Made by a program: the position numbers and the translations under genes. A stretch of 64,000 nucleotides of DNA from Microcebus murinus. Taxonomy: Eukaryota; Chordata; Mammalia; Primates; Cheirogaleidae. The DNA is taken from assembly GCF_040939455.1 (NCBI RefSeq), contig NC_134107.1, positions 10,355,537-10,419,536 of the forward strand, read 5' to 3'. Of this stretch, positions 22,536 through 34,565 are shown one piece after another. Below the pieces are notes generated by a model, which searched no databases, was not told where the DNA came from, and saw only the letters and a program-made list of their open reading frames with translations. The first letter of the stretch is position 1, and each line of letters starts with the position of its first letter.

Positions 22536-23125
22536 ATCACCTATTTTGAAGACAATTTCCTGTATTCAATCTCCTCTGTTTGACATACCTACAGAGGTGT
22601 TTTTTTTTTTTCTGATGGGAAATAAAAGAGTATTATGTTGATTTTTGGAGGGAAATTATATGTAGTGTGGACTTTCTCCATAAGAATTTCATTAAAAGAT
22701 AATAAGGGAATCTTTGTATATAATTGTTTTTCCAATGGCTGCATTGTGTCTCTTAGAGGTCAGAAGCACAGAGCTACCATGAGAGATAGTTTCGTAAAGG
22801 GTTGAGAATGACAGAGCTAGGAATAAAGTCAAAACCAGCACCACCTACTGTCATGTGCCTCTAAGACCAGTGGTTCCATGTGGAGAATTATTAAAGAAAA
22901 ATCTCTTAGCTCAAAAGCAGGACTTATGTATTACGACAAGTGGCAGGCTAGTTTACTTGGGAAGATTCTAAGCCTCCTGACCAAGAGGTTTTGGAAACAC
23001 CAAAATCTTTCATGAGAAAGCTAAATAGTTAGAAATCTCACTGATGATAAGGAATAAGCCTTGGCTTTAATTTTCCTGCCTGGTCCCTGGTTTCCTTGCC
23101 CTTCTGGGACATTTTACAAAGCACT
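22536..23125. other. AT-rich block of unknown origin
   Basis: Six hundred bases of AT-rich sequence with a T13 run at 22599-22611. The region immediately precedes an L1 3' end and may be the body of that L1 or another insertion. I cannot assign it. Confidence 0.35.
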
Positions 23126-23362
23126 CTCAGACCCCATGTGGGGTTAGAAAACATGCTCATCACTAATATTTTGTACATTTCTAAGTAATTAGAAGACTTG
23201 AAATGTTACCAAAATGTGGAAATGATACATACTCAAGCTGATAGATGCCCCAAATACCCAACTTGGTCATTATACAGTCTATGCATGAAACACTTGCATG
23301 TACCCCATCCATATGTAAAATATTACGTATCAATAAAACAAAAAACATGCCAAGAAAAAACC
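23126..23362 (+). repeat. L1 3' end, L1MA-like
   Basis: 'aatgatacatactcaagctg', 'acttggtcattatacagtct', 'cacttgcatgtaccccatcc' and an A-rich end 'tcaataaaacaaaaaac' follow the closing sequence of L1MA-class LINEs. It is noticeably less diverged than the L1M 3' ends elsewhere in the window. Confidence 0.75.
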
Positions 23363-23369
23363 TGCCCCA

Positions 23370-23870
23370 TGTGGCTGACAGACCAATAAGGTGGTTTGAT
23401 TTCACCTTCTGGTCTTTAGATCCTGCTGTGATTTCCTCCATGAGTGTGGGTTGGAGCCAAGACTTGCTTCTACCAGTAAACATGGCAAAGACGACAGGAT
23501 GTATGTGATTCCACATACGTGATCATACATGATTATGTTATGTACTACTGCAGCAATTTCTTGCTGGAGTCTCTCTCTCTCTCTCTCACCGGCTTGAAGA
23601 AGCATGCGGCCGTCTCAGGGAGCCCCGGCTCAGGGAACTACAGGCAGCCTCTGGCCCCCCAGTGCAAGGAACCGAATTCTGCCAGCAGCCTGAGACAGCT
23701 TGGGGGTGAGTCCCTCCCCAGTCGGGCCCTGGTGAGAAGGCAGCCCAGCCGAGAGGCCGGGCAAGCTGTGCAGAAGACTCAGCTAAACCACACCCTACTC
23801 CTCACCCTCGGACACTGGCAGGTAACAAATGCACGTTGTTGAAGCCACCGAGTCAACGGTAACGCTGCCA
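23370..23870 (+). repeat. LTR-like interspersed repeat (MaLR type likely)
   Basis: 'gacttgcttctaccagtaaa', a TC-rich run (23570-23587), 'gcaaggaaccgaattctgcc' and 'gttgttgaagccaccgagtc' appear in the order of a known mammalian LTR. No internal retroviral sequence is present, so it is a solitary LTR. Confidence 0.6.
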
Positions 23871-24860
23871 CTAGGCGACAGGTAAGTCATCAAGCCCCAC
23901 GCTGCGCAGACGCGGGAGCCATACCCCGAGTGGCCTCACTTGGCGTGACCCTGTACAAGTATTCTACGGGTGAGACTTTCTCTTCCAGACCTGGGCAGGA
24001 GGCTGCAGACAGGCAATGCGGGAGGAGCAAACGGAAGAGAGAAACGAAGAGCAAGCTCTCCGCGCTGCGAGCAGCTATGGGGCCGGCATCCCGCAGGGCA
24101 CTGTCCTCAGCACGCTGGGGACAGAAGTAAGAGGAGGCTCTTTTTCACAGATGAGCACCTGGCCGGATCAGTTGACAAATGGGGGAAAAAAACCCACATC
24201 AAAGCCCAGCTCCTCAAGAGGCGTGTCCTGGAGGCCCCAAAGTCCATTCTTACACTCAATCGGAACCATCACGGAGCAGGCTGGGTAGCGTGTGGGTGTG
24301 CGCTCACACGCGTGTGCGCGCAGATGTAAAAACGTTCCCAGGAACTACTGTCAGAAGACTCCGTGTGGCTGAGCACCCTTCTCAGAGCTCGGCTCTTTCA
24401 GACCTTTCCCAAGTCCTGCTCTCTGCTTGGATCTCATAACATGGTGTCCCCTTGGAAATACCGGATAGTGTTCGAATCAGGGGCAGCCAGAGGTCCCGAA
24501 TTTCTGAGCTGAGAGGCTCGGGAGCTACGGGGACCAGACAGACACCTGTACAGGGCCGTGCCGACACTGGTGGCCAGGCTCTCCGGCTGGCCTCGGGTAC
24601 GAACACCGGCTCAGGGGCCGGAGGAAGACACGCCGACTCTGCGTTCGGGAACGCTCCCTGCTCGGCGGTCGGGAGTGGAAACTTCTCTCAAGGTCTGACG
24701 AGCTGATGGGGTGGGGAGCGTGCGTCAGAGGAAGCGAGTTGTGAGCTTGTGCCCACGAACCCCACGGGGAGCAGACATTTGAGCTGCATGAGCTAAGGGA
24801 GATAAAGTCCTGAAAATAGTACACACCAGTCCCGACCGAATGTCGGTCTAAACGGACGGA
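23871..24860. other. unique sequence
   Basis: Nothing recognised beyond a short TG-rich tract at 24290-24325. Confidence 0.4.
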
Positions 24861-25235
24861 AATCAACGTTTCCTGAGTACCTACTGCGTGCCAGGAGCTT
24901 TCTTTCGCAGATAAGAAAACACAGTTACAAATTATTGTGCTTTTAGGAAGCAGTGTTGCAAAGCTTGATTCTTTAGGGGGAAAAATACTTAAGCTAAGGC
25001 CATTATAAGGCTGTCATTAGCCTAAATAACACAGGCAAAAATAAGTACTGTGGAGTGTACGAAAGGGAGTGATGTTTTTCCTACTGTGCGGAATTTTAGT
25101 GAGTAAATGTTTTCCTACAATATTCATAAATGCCACTAACACCCCAAACCAGCAACATTTAACTTATTTGCAGCTGGTTCTGTGTCATATTTAAAATGAA
25201 TCATTTCGTAGCATTTGGAGACTCCTAAAAGCTGA
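24861..25235. promoter_or_regulatory. AT-rich unique block, candidate regulatory element
   Basis: It begins with a short MIR-like scrap (24868-24925). It continues as non-repetitive AT-rich DNA with CCATTATAAGG (one base longer than a CArG box), TGTCATTAGCC and CAGCTGG. Typical of conserved non-coding texture, but unproven. Confidence 0.3.
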
Positions 25236-26560
25236 GCGTGGCGGGAGGAATTTCCTTGGATACCAGGATAGGAATACACACAGCGACGGGGGTTGCCAGC
25301 GTGTGCGGTCGCCCCGAGCCATCCACCTCTGGGGACTCAGGCCTTGGTCAGCTGCCCGGTCTCGGCCGCAACCAGCTGGCGGGTGCCCAGGGCGTGCGAG
25401 GTCACGGAGCAAGGGCCTGGCGCCCGGCGAGGCTCTCTGCGGACTGAGTCCCTGGGACACAGACGTCGCCCCACACGAGCACCGTCCCTAGAGGACGTGG
25501 GCAGGGGCCGCATCGATGCCCGCGTAGGAAGGTCAGCACCATCGCCTCTCGGCCTGCTGGCCACGGCCAAGTGCAGGAAAGTCAACACACACGGCGACAG
25601 AGAGAGCACGGCCATTTCTTGACGGCCCACCTCTTGTCCGCACGTCGTGGGTACAGTTTTATTCCTAGTCTTCACAGACAAAGGAAATCGGGTGCAAAAT
25701 GCCCGGAAGCGGGCGGGGAAGCACACAGCAGCCTCCCCTAAGCTGCGCACCTCTGCTCCTCCTCACCAGCAGGGCAGGCTCGTCCTCGCGACTGGTCCCA
25801 TCTGACAGTCCATGAAGCCGCCTCCAGGCAGCCACGTGCCCTTGGGAGGTCCCACGGCCAGTGGGGCTTGGAGCTCAACTCAGAAGCGCCGTCGTCGGGT
25901 GACTCCAGGCGGTTTCTTCTACGCTCAGAACCGGAGGGCTTTTAAACCTCTCCCCCTACTTTAAGGATGGTGCCTCTTCCTCAACAAAATCGTATCCAGA
26001 ACCTGACCCCAAAGCAGGTGGCAGCAGAGGCCCTGTGCGCTCACCTCCCGCCAGCATCCTGGAGGGGCCGGGCTCCCCGGCGCAGGGTTTGGGAGCTGGA
26101 GCTGCAGGGCCCTCGCCCGTGGCAGCAGCAGGGCACGTGGCGGCCTGGCACCAAAGGGCACGTGGTGACCCACGCTCTAGCCGCGCTGCGTCAGCCGCCC
26201 AGGCCTCCTGGGCCCCACGTCCCGGGCTGCAGGCAAGAGGCTGGAGACGGGGGTCTTTGCCGTGAAGCAGCTCGAAGTGTGGCCCGGCGGAGGGCAGGTA
26301 AAATCAGACTCCCCAGGGCTGGAGCAGAGGTGGGGACAGAATTGGTGGGACCCAAAAGGCAGGAGTCGGCGTTTCTGTCCATGGGGATCAGAGGTTTTCA
26401 GAGGAGGAGAAATCAAGCTCGCGTGGGAAGGCAGGTGGAAGCTGGCTGTAGTAGAGGGCAAAAACAGCTAAAATGATTCCCCTCCCTGCACCCACGCCCA
26501 TTTGCAATGTGACTTTGCAGCTCCCCCACCAAGAGACAAAGTCTATTTGCCCAGGCCTTG
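25236..26560. other. unique GC-rich sequence
   Basis: CpG is relatively frequent at 25350-25620. No repeat or exon is assigned. Confidence 0.4.
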
Positions 26561-26895
26561 AACCCTGTGACGCTGACCAGCAGCACGTGGTGCAGGTGAC
26601 CGTGTGCCAGTTCTCCGAGAGGCCTGCATGCTTCTGCTCAGTCTTGGAAAGTCCCCTGGCAGTGGGCCCGGGCTAGCCTGCTGGGGGACGAGACTCGTGC
26701 CGCAGCCATGCCGCCGACCTGCTGAGAGCTCACCGTCGGCCACGGCAGACACAAGCCGACATCCAGCCGAGGATAGAAGAAGCTCCCCGCAGATCCCAGC
26801 CTCAGTTGCTTTGCACAATCATGAGATAAATGGTGGTTGCTTTAAGTCTCTCGGTTAGGGTGTAGTTTGTTACGCACCACGTGCTGACTGGTACA
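26561..26895 (+). repeat. solitary LTR-like repeat, 3' part
   Basis: 'caatcatgagataaatggtg' and 'gttgctttaagtctctcggt', then 'gtttgttacgcaccacgtgc', are the closing wording of a mammalian LTR (ERVL/MaLR class), drifted in places. Confidence 0.6.
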
Positions 26896-27060
26896 TCAGT
26901 TATGTGACTTTGGGCAAGTCACTTGATAATTTAGCAACAGTTTGACCACCTGCAAGATGGAGAAGACAAGTCTTGCCTCTTGCACAGAGCAGCTATAACA
27001 GTCACATGGGTAACTATAGCATTGTGATTTTAAAGCACAAGGCGCCTGGGGTAGAAGCTT
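26896..27060 (+). repeat. MIR SINE
   Basis: 'tatgtgactttgggcaagtc' and 'acttgataatttagcaacag' are the MIR core in forward orientation, abutting the LTR-like repeat. Confidence 0.75.
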
Positions 27061-28730
27061 TGCCGCCAGAAGGCTCGTCGGAAAGTGGAGGGTGGGAGGT
27101 CGGCCGACACTTCCTGTGCATGTGTGCTACGAACTGCTGCATTCGGGGTCTGTTTCCAGAGAACGGCAGAGCTCCCCACAGGCTTTGCCTTGGGCACGCT
27201 GAGCGTCCACTGACTCCTGGGTAGTTTCCAAGGCTTGCTGGCTGCTAAGGTGGCAGTAGTGTGCTTTTTGATGCAGCGTGGCATAGCACTGCAGTATTCT
27301 CGGAGCCAAGTCCTGGGCAAGGTGTTGGGATTCTGGCCCTACGGTTTCATGGTTTATAACCCTGGCCAAGACTGTTCTGGAAAGTGGTGGTGTTCCCGTG
27401 CTGCATCCCACAGGGGCAGGCGCAAGGTGGGACTGAGACGATCCATGTCACAGTTCCGCACCACGGTGGGTCACCGCTCAGCAGGAACGACCTCCGAGAC
27501 CCCGGGAGGGCCGGCCGCACTGGCAGGCGTTCAGACGCGGGTTGGCGGCAACACAGACTTCTCTTCCGCCGTGGCGCTCCGTGGGGGCCACGGGCTGCTC
27601 TGGGTTTCTGCGCACAAACATTTGCGTTAGCAAAACCAACGGAGCAACAAGGTGATGTTCTTTACGCGGGCAAAGGCGGCGGGGAGGTTTTCTCTGTTGG
27701 CTGACATTTTTCAGAAGTTATTTACAGAGCTCGATGAAGGTGTTTATTGTGTTTACGGTTCCATGCTGTAAACGCCTTAAACGAGGAGAATAAACGAATG
27801 CCCCGTGTCAGGGCAAGAAAGGGCAGGTGCACGCGGAGCCTCGCCTTCCCCTCCAGCAGCCTGCTCCCCGTCACCATAGAGACCGAGCCGTGGCACTCGC
27901 GCGACTCTCCGGGAGGGTGGTGCTTGGTTACTGACACGGGGAAATATGCTCCCGCTTGGAGCCCAGCGGACGCTCGGGACGCTCCATCTGCTCGGGCAGG
28001 ACACAAGAGGGTCCCACGCCTCCACGGACGCAGAGGGGACTCTGCCAAGTCCCCAGTAACGGCACCCAGCCTTCCTCCGGGATGGGCGAAGGGGCAGGGG
28101 GCTGTCCCCAGCCTGCAGGGTGCCCCGAGGCACCGGGGGTTTGGGAACCGTCACACTCAGTTCGCTTGGTGGAAGGCAGCCCCCCTCGCTGCCAGTTAAC
28201 TCAAGACATCCGCAGCGGCCGGCCTCTTCCCCGCACGGCCTCCGGACGTGTACGCGAAAGGAAAGCGAGGAAGCGGAAATGAGAACCGCAGCTCCAGGCC
28301 GTCTGAGCGGGGCGGGGAGGGGCTCGCTTAGCTTGACGGGCAGGGATAATTGATCCTACGGAATCAAGCGGCTGTCTGGAAGCAAACAAGGGAAAGACGG
28401 ACGCACACGTCCGTGCCTCGGATGCGCGTGGTGTTTCTTTTGCCCAAGGTGCTGTGCTGGAGTTACTATGCCACCCCAGATGCAGGCTCGCTTCAGAGAA
28501 AAACAAAAAATGAGCTCCCAACACTTTTAATTACACTCACACTTTCTCCTACGCATACCCTGCGATCACGTAAGGAGGCCTGCAGCTAAAAATACGTGGC
28601 AGGGGCTCTGGAAAACGCTGCTCCCAGCGGGAGATGGGGCGGCACGGGCTGGAGGGCGTCGGAGCCTAAGAAGGGAAGCAGCTCCGGCCCCGGGACCGCA
28701 CGGGAGAGCCGCAGAAGCATCACCGCCGGG
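27061..28730. other. mostly unique sequence
   Basis: A minus-strand frame at 27127-27411 is open for 94 codons but matches no protein I can name. A modest AT-richer patch lies at 27640-27800 and another at 28490-28580. No exon is called. Confidence 0.35.
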
Positions 28731-29048
28731 GAAGGAAGCCAGACGCGATGGCCGCGTGTTACAGGATGCCACGTACGTGTCACGTCCAGAAGCTCAAGTC
28801 CACGTGGACAGGAAGCAGGCTGGTGGTTGCCAGGGGCGGGGGCGGGGAGGGGAAATGGGGAGCAATGGCTTAATGGGGATGGGGCTTCTTTTTGGGGTGA
28901 TAAGAATGTTCTGGAACTAGACAGAGGTGATGGTTGCACAACCCTGTGAATGCACTAAATACCACTGAGTCATGTACTTTAAAAGGGGGATTATATTATA
29001 GTATTTGAATGACATCTCAATAAAATGTTATTTAAAAAAAACCCCAAA
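28731..29048 (+). repeat. L1M LINE 3' end
   Basis: 'aggctggtggttgccagggg', 'gataagaatgttctggaact', 'gatggttgcacaaccctgtg' and 'catctcaataaaatgttatt' are diagnostic of the L1M 3' UTR. Its G-rich tract at 28828-28862 is a potential G-quadruplex. Confidence 0.9.
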
Positions 29049-29089
29049 AAGCAGGTGGGTGCCCATGCCAGATGGCCTAGGTCCCAAAC

Positions 29090-29290
29090 CTGCTCCACCA
29101 CCTATGGCTTCATGACTCCGGGTAGGCTGGCCAATCAGCGTCACCATGCCTCAGTTTCCTCCTTTGTCATGGTACCTGCCATTGGGGACGTTGTGGGGCC
29201 TGCAGAGGGAGGAGGAAGCAGGACGTTCCTGCTAACTGCTGCCATTTTTGTTCCTATTATTATAGACCCTCATCGGCACGAGATGCCCAG
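29090..29290 (+). repeat. MIR SINE fragment
   Basis: 'ccatgcctcagtttcctcct' and the following 'ttgtcatggtacctgccatt' are forward MIR wording. A 'tcctattattat' stretch ends it. Confidence 0.6.
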
Positions 29291-29645
29291 GACTCCTGGA
29301 CCGTTGGCCCTAAGGCTGTGGACACTCCTGACTGGACGGCCCCTCCTGGCCCTCCCGGCCTGGCCCTCAGAGCTGCCCGGCACACCGCTGCCCTCCCGGA
29401 CGGTTCTCACCCTGTCCACGTGGCCTCGCAGGTGAACAGCCGGGTTCCCGGCCAGGCCGGCGACTCCTCCCTCCCTCCTTGCAGGCGGGGCCTCTGAACC
29501 AGGGTGGCCGGCCCCCAGATCCTCCCAGACACGCTCCCCGGCCCACGACCCCTCACTCCCAGCCCCCACGTCAGCAACCCTCCTTCCCATGGGGCCTCTG
29601 CTCTCCGCACCCCAGCCCTCTCCTCTCCATCCTTTCCTCTTGGGT
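29291..29645. other. GC-rich unique sequence
   Basis: Pyrimidine-rich on the plus strand at 29460-29645. Nothing recognised. Confidence 0.4.
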
Positions 29646-29835
29646 TTTTTGTTTTTTTTTTTTTAACTAGAGATAAAATCGACAAAACTGAACACTAACC
29701 ATTTTAAACAGCATAACTCAGAGGCGTTTAATGCACCCACAATGCTGTGCAAGTCCACCACTTCCGTCTGGTTCCAGAACACTTCCGTTGCCCAAAAAGG
29801 AAACCTCACACCTATTAAGCAGTTGCTCCCTGACA
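29646..29835 (-). repeat. L1 3' UTR fragment, reverse orientation
   Basis: After a T-rich start, 'aaccattttaaacagcataa', 'aatgcacccacaatgctgtg' and 'cacctattaagcagttgctc' match a segment of old L1 3' UTRs read backwards. Confidence 0.65.
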
Positions 29836-30122
29836 CGGACTGAACTGCGTCCCCCTAAAACGCATATGCCAAGGCCCCCCCCAACCTGACTATATCTGGA
29901 GACAGAACCTTTGCGGAGGTCAGTGTGGTTAAATGCAGTCACGAGGGTGCGGCCTTGACCCCACAGGATTAGCGTCCCGTCCTCACAGGAGCCAGGCCTC
30001 AGAGGGACCGAACCTGTCGGCACCGTGAGCCCGGACTTCAGCCTCCAGAACGGTGAGCGAGTGGCTGCTGCTCCAGCCACCCGGCCGGTGGCGTTTTGTT
30101 GCGACGGCCCAAGGTGACTGAC
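29836..30122 (+). repeat. MaLR-type solitary LTR
   Basis: 'ggactgaactgcgtccccct', 'gcatatgccaaggccccccc', 'ccagaacggtgagcgagtgg' and 'ggcgttttgttgcgacggcc' follow the MLT/MST LTR order. No gag or pol sequence is adjacent. Confidence 0.75.
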
Positions 30123-30540
30123 ATGCGGCCCGTCCCCGTGTCCTGGTAACCCCGACCCCTCGCCTCTGCGGTTTGCCGGTTCTGGACGTTTGGAGGAGAT
30201 GGGACCATGCGGCGCGCGGCGAGAGGCCCGTGTCTGCCTCTTCCGCTGGCGTCACGTCTCCGCGCTCACCACGCCGCACGCACCAGTCCTTCGCTCCCTT
30301 CCAAGGCCGGACGACGCCCCTCGCAGGGCCGGGCACGCTTGTCTACCCGCCGCCCTCCCTGCCTGGCCCCTGCGGGCGGCGCCGCTGCAGACCTCTCCCA
30401 CGGGCCGTCTCCGGGCACCTGCTCACAAACCAGGTGCGACACAGCTGCCGGCAAGGTGCCCGCAGCCCCCGGCCGTGAGAGAAGGGCCAGGTGCGGCCCG
30501 CCTGCGTGTACGACTCTGGGCGGGGCTCCTCCCTCCTCGC
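30123..30540. other. GC-rich unique sequence
   Basis: Nothing recognised. Confidence 0.4.
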
Positions 30541-31412
30541 TGGCTGGGTGCTCGGGGTCACCGCCCTGCTGCTTCCTCCCCCCCCTCTGAGCTCACTGCC
30601 CTCGGCGTCCCCCACCCACACTCGCCTCCCCAGTCCAGACCCACACGTTCCGCTCCGGCTGGACGCCCAGCATCAGTCGCCGGCGGCGACCCCACCTCTG
30701 CCCCGGCTCCACTCCCGGCTGCTCGGTGCAAACCTTGGCCCTCCTCTGCTCTCACGTGCCGCAGCCAGCCGGCCAGCAAGCCTGTCGGTTCTGTCCCTCT
30801 CGCCACGCACCACGACCACGGCTGTGGCCTGAGCCACCTGCACCTCCTGGGTCCTGTACCTGCTCCCGCCTGGTCTCCCTGCTTCTCTCCTGCTCTGCCC
30901 CTTCTCTGCTCGGCCCCACAGCCGTCCTGAGCCCAGCCCGTCACACGGCCTCTCTGCTCAGAGCCCAGAGTTCAGAACAAAACCCAGACCTCCCGTGGTC
31001 CCAGGCCCAACCTGGCTGCACAGTCCCCCAACTCTCCCCACCCCCATGATGCTACGCTGCTCCCCCACACATGTCCATTCCTGCCTCGGGGCCCTTGCAC
31101 TTGCAGCTCCTGCTGCCTGCAGTGCCCCGCCCCACGTCCACACGGCTCACACCCTCATTTCCTTCGGGTCTCTGTGTCCACATTCCCACCTCCGGGGCCG
31201 TCTCTGACCACGCCGTGCGGAGCCTGCCCCTCTCCGCCCGGCACTCCCGACCCTGCAGTTGCTCCACCCCGGCGCTTGCATTTCCCTGCAGGCCACAGGC
31301 GTGCCGCTTCCAGGAGGGCAGGGACTCCGCTCTGCTCCCCACTGTAACCCCAGCTCCCGAAACGGCGCCTGGCTCACACAGCCTGCACTGACAGATCCCC
31401 GCCGAGTGAATG
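30541..31412 (+). repeat. L2 LINE 3' portion
   Basis: 'gcctcggggcccttgcactt', 'ctcctgctgcctgcagtgcc', 'gagggcagggactccgctct' and 'cgccgagtgaatgaatt' follow the well-known L2 3' end. The preceding 400 bp fit the L2 body. It is strongly GC-shifted and has no intact frame. Confidence 0.8.
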
Positions 31413-31439
31413 AATTCCCGGCGTCTTCCGCATGTCAGA

Positions 31440-31780
31440 CGCTGCCGGTGGAGAGATGACTAAGCGGTGACGAGGGCACAGGCTGGTGGGGGAGACAGAC
31501 GCGGAACAGAGCACCACAACTGAGTGGGATCGCCCGCGGCGGGAGGCGTGTCACGGGCTACGGGAGCAGCTGACAGCGCCGGGAGGGCTTCGCTGAAAGT
31601 ACGGAGAGGGAGGGACTTTCACAGCTGGGTTTTGTGGGATGAGTAGGAGTTAGGCAGATGGACAGGTGAGGGGAAAAGGCACCCCAGGCAGGAGGAATAG
31701 CACAAGCAAAGGCCCAGAGGTGTGGAAAAGCTTGGAATATTGACACAGAAGCAAGCAGTCGGGGGGCTGGTATAAACTAC
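31440..31780. repeat. ancient repeat, family uncertain
   Basis: 'gggatgagtaggagttaggc' and later 'ggaatagcacaagcaaaggc' with 'ccagaggtgtggaaaagc' are familiar wording of an old mammal-wide repeat. I cannot name it with confidence. Confidence 0.5.
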
Positions 31781-31782
31781 GC

Positions 31783-31952
31783 ACAACGTGGACCCATCAT
31801 CTTATCCGACACCCACTCCAACGCTGTGCGGTGGGGACAGTGACCGGCATCACTTTAAAGATCTGGAAACAGATTTTGAGAGGCTCTGTCCCTTTCTGGA
31901 GGCTTCACAGCTACGTGTGGCTCCGTGGGGACTGGAACCCAGGGGCCTAAAA
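31783..31952 (-). repeat. MIR SINE, reverse orientation
   Basis: 'tttaaagatctggaaacaga' and 'ttcacagctacgtgtggctc' followed by 'gtggggactggaacccaggg' match MIR reversed. Confidence 0.65.
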
Positions 31953-31954
31953 AC

Positions 31955-32137
31955 TAGGGCTGCGGCCTGCTTTTGTCGATAAAGTTTTACGGGCACACTG
32001 CCGCTCCCACTTGCTAGCTGCTGTCTGCGGCTGCTGCGGCTGCTTTCGCGCTACGGGGGCAGAGCTGAGCAGCGGAGACAGCGAGCATGTGGCCACAAAG
32101 GCTAAACTGTGACCCTCCGGCCCTTCAGGGATAAAGG
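31955..32137 (+). mobile_element. hAT-type DNA transposon fragment
   Basis: 'ctgcttttgtcgataaagtt', 'ttacgggcacactgccgctc', 'gctgctttcgcgctacgggg' and 'gcagagctgagcagcggaga' correspond to a well-known non-autonomous mammalian DNA transposon (hAT class by recall). Both termini are missing or unclear. Confidence 0.6.
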
Positions 32138-34185
32138 GTGCAGAGCTCTGGCCTAGGGGAAGGAAACGGGCTAGACAGGTCAGTGGGGCAGGTGGTGCCC
32201 CACGAGGAGAGGGGCTCAGGGAGGAGGGTCTGGGGAAGAGAAAGCTGAGGAAGGGCAGGGCTCCACTCCTGTGAAGCTGTCCCCAAAGGCTCAGGACACA
32301 AGGAGGACGAGGAGCACAGAGCCTCTGAGTGGGGAGGGGGTGTCTCCCCTAAAAGGTGTTAACATTACCCCTCAGGGCCTTTGCTGGGCCCAGCCAGTGC
32401 CAGGGTGGCCATGGGGGACCCAGAAACAAAGTGGCCCCGTGCGCTGCTCACGCGGAGAGTGGAAAGTGAGTGGGGGGAGGGGAAGGTGGCGGGGCGAGGG
32501 CTCAGGAGGCAGGAGCCGCCCCCCTTAGCTGCGGGCGCAGGGAGAAGGCCTGAGTGTGCAGGGGAGAGGCGGGTGGGGTGCCTGGCAGGGGCCTGACCCC
32601 TGCGAGGCACGGTGACCGGGGTATTTGTGAAACGAAAAGGCACTTTAACTTGCTGTTTGCGAATGTTTTCCCTGATGCTTCCCTCCAAGCAGGGTTGAAC
32701 AGCCAGCGCAACCAAAATCAGAGAGAGGACGAGGACCGTGTGCCACCTGGAGGCCACCTCCTGCCACGTGACGGGAGCAAGAAGGGGCAGCCTGGCTCTC
32801 CCTGCCGGACGCAGACGCCCAACGCTGCTGGTTCGGGATGCCTGCCGGTGGGCGGGCAAGATCCAGCGGGTGGGCGGAGGCCAGGAGCCCAGAGCACACG
32901 GGGTCCTTCTGCTGAGTCCTTGCTGAGGATCCCGTGGCCGGGGCCGAGGGGTGGGCTGGGGTGGGGGGCAGAGGCACAGCCAATGTCCTGGGCCCACACT
33001 GATCCCCCCACCAGCCGGAGGCTGCCCTGGCCTGGCCTCCAGCAGAGAGACGGTGGCCTGTGTCCTGCGGCTGAGGGGTGGCCCGGGGACCAACCCAGGT
33101 CAGACAGCCGCGGGGAGGGCTGCTGGCCTCTGGGGCCTCCACCGTGACACCCTGGACAAGGGGGACCCTTGGGGACAGTCTCCCTGCCACTGCCCTCCCC
33201 CGGCTCAGGAACGAGGGAGGCAGCTCTGCTAAGAACAGAGTGCAGGCCCCGGCGGCTGGAACGGCAGGATATTTTAAGCAGCGCGAGGGGGATTCTGTGT
33301 TACCCTGGAGACGAGCAGGCCGGCCTCGGCACATCTGCGCTCAGCGAGAGGCCTGCGCTGCGCCTGGGCTGGGGCAGAGGCCCCTCCGTCGCGGGGTCAG
33401 CGTGGGAGGGCGGGCGTGGCCGTGGCTGCCCTGGGTGGGCTGGTTGCGGGGACCTTGCCCAGCTCTGCGAGGGCCCCACTGCCCTGTGGACGCCGGGGCC
33501 GCCTTGCCTGGAGAAGCAGAGGGGCTGAGGATGGAGGCGTGTCTGGGTGTGTCTTCTGCACGAGCCCGAGTGACGCTGGACAGTGGGGCGGGGTCCTGGG
33601 AAGGCCGGCTGCCTGGAAGGGAAGCTGGGCCGTGGGGGCTCCCTGGGGTCCCGCAGGCCAGCCTTGCCCAGCAGGACGGGAGAACGTGCAGAGGCAGAGA
33701 CTGGGGGGATGCTGAGCACCGCTTCTCCCAGTGCCCGCCGGGTTCCCAGAAGGTCCACACACGGGCCCAGCTTCGGGTTCTCAGAGCTCTCTTCAGCATG
33801 AGCATCCTTCAGACAGGTGACCCTGTGGCCATGAGGCTCACACCCATCACCCTCCTGGCCGCTCACCTCTGCAAGCTCCAAGTCCTCTCGCCTCCCTTGC
33901 TCTGGACACACACTCCTTATGATGTGGCCTCAGATGCTGGTGCGTGCCACGTTCTCCTGACCTGGGCCATCTGCCTTGCTCCCCAGCCACCAGAGCAGCC
34001 TCCACCTTCATGAAACTGAAGCTTCCCCACCAGCAGGCCTCCTGAGGCGTGGCCAAGCAGGATGCGGACCTGGTCCAGGTCTGCGCATCGTGGACAAGGA
34101 CCCAGCTGAGCCCAGTGGCAGGGGCGGGCCGAGGGCCCTGGCTGGCTCTGAAACCCCCCCCAACACCCCTGCCCAGCAGTGGGAT
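32138..34185. other. 2 kb GC-rich unique sequence
   Basis: No exon or repeat is recognised. A small less GC-rich patch at 32620-32710 is unassigned. Long open frames on both strands reflect composition. Confidence 0.4.
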
Positions 34186-34189
34186 GGTG

Positions 34190-34565
34190 ACTGCAGGCGG
34201 GTTGGACGGGTCCCCACGAGACACGCCTGCACCCGGACCCTGGGACCTATGCGTGTGACCTTATTTGGAAAACGGCTCCTCACGGGTGGGATTAAGTCGA
34301 GGATCTTGAGAAGAGGGAATTACCCGGGTGGGCTCTAAATCCAACGACAGGCGTCCTTACGAGACAGGAGGAGGGGAGGCAGCGTGGAGACAGGGACAGA
34401 GGCTGGAGTGACGCGGCCGCACACCAGCGGGTCCCGGGCAGGGCCGGGCAGGGCCTGGCCTCCAGCCCTCAGAGGGAGCGGCCCTGCGATGCTGCGGGTG
34501 GGATGTCTGGCCTGCGGGACTAGGGACGACACGTTTCTGCTGTTTCCACCACCCAGTCTGTGCTC
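34190..34565 (+). repeat. solitary LTR, MaLR/ERVL type
   Basis: 'cctatgcgtgtgaccttatt', 'cgaggatcttgagaagaggg', 'gtgggctctaaatccaacga' and 'ccaccacccagtctgtgctc' follow a familiar mammalian LTR. No internal retroviral sequence is seen. Confidence 0.75.

Noticed and set aside
23879..23887. CAG|GTAAGT on the plus strand
   Set aside because: Perfect donor wording but at the edge of an LTR-like repeat, on the strand opposite to SHANK2, with no exon-like sequence before it.
27127..27411. 94-codon minus-strand frame, considered as a retroviral or processed gene remnant
   Set aside because: No motif or family recognised; only the open frame supports it.
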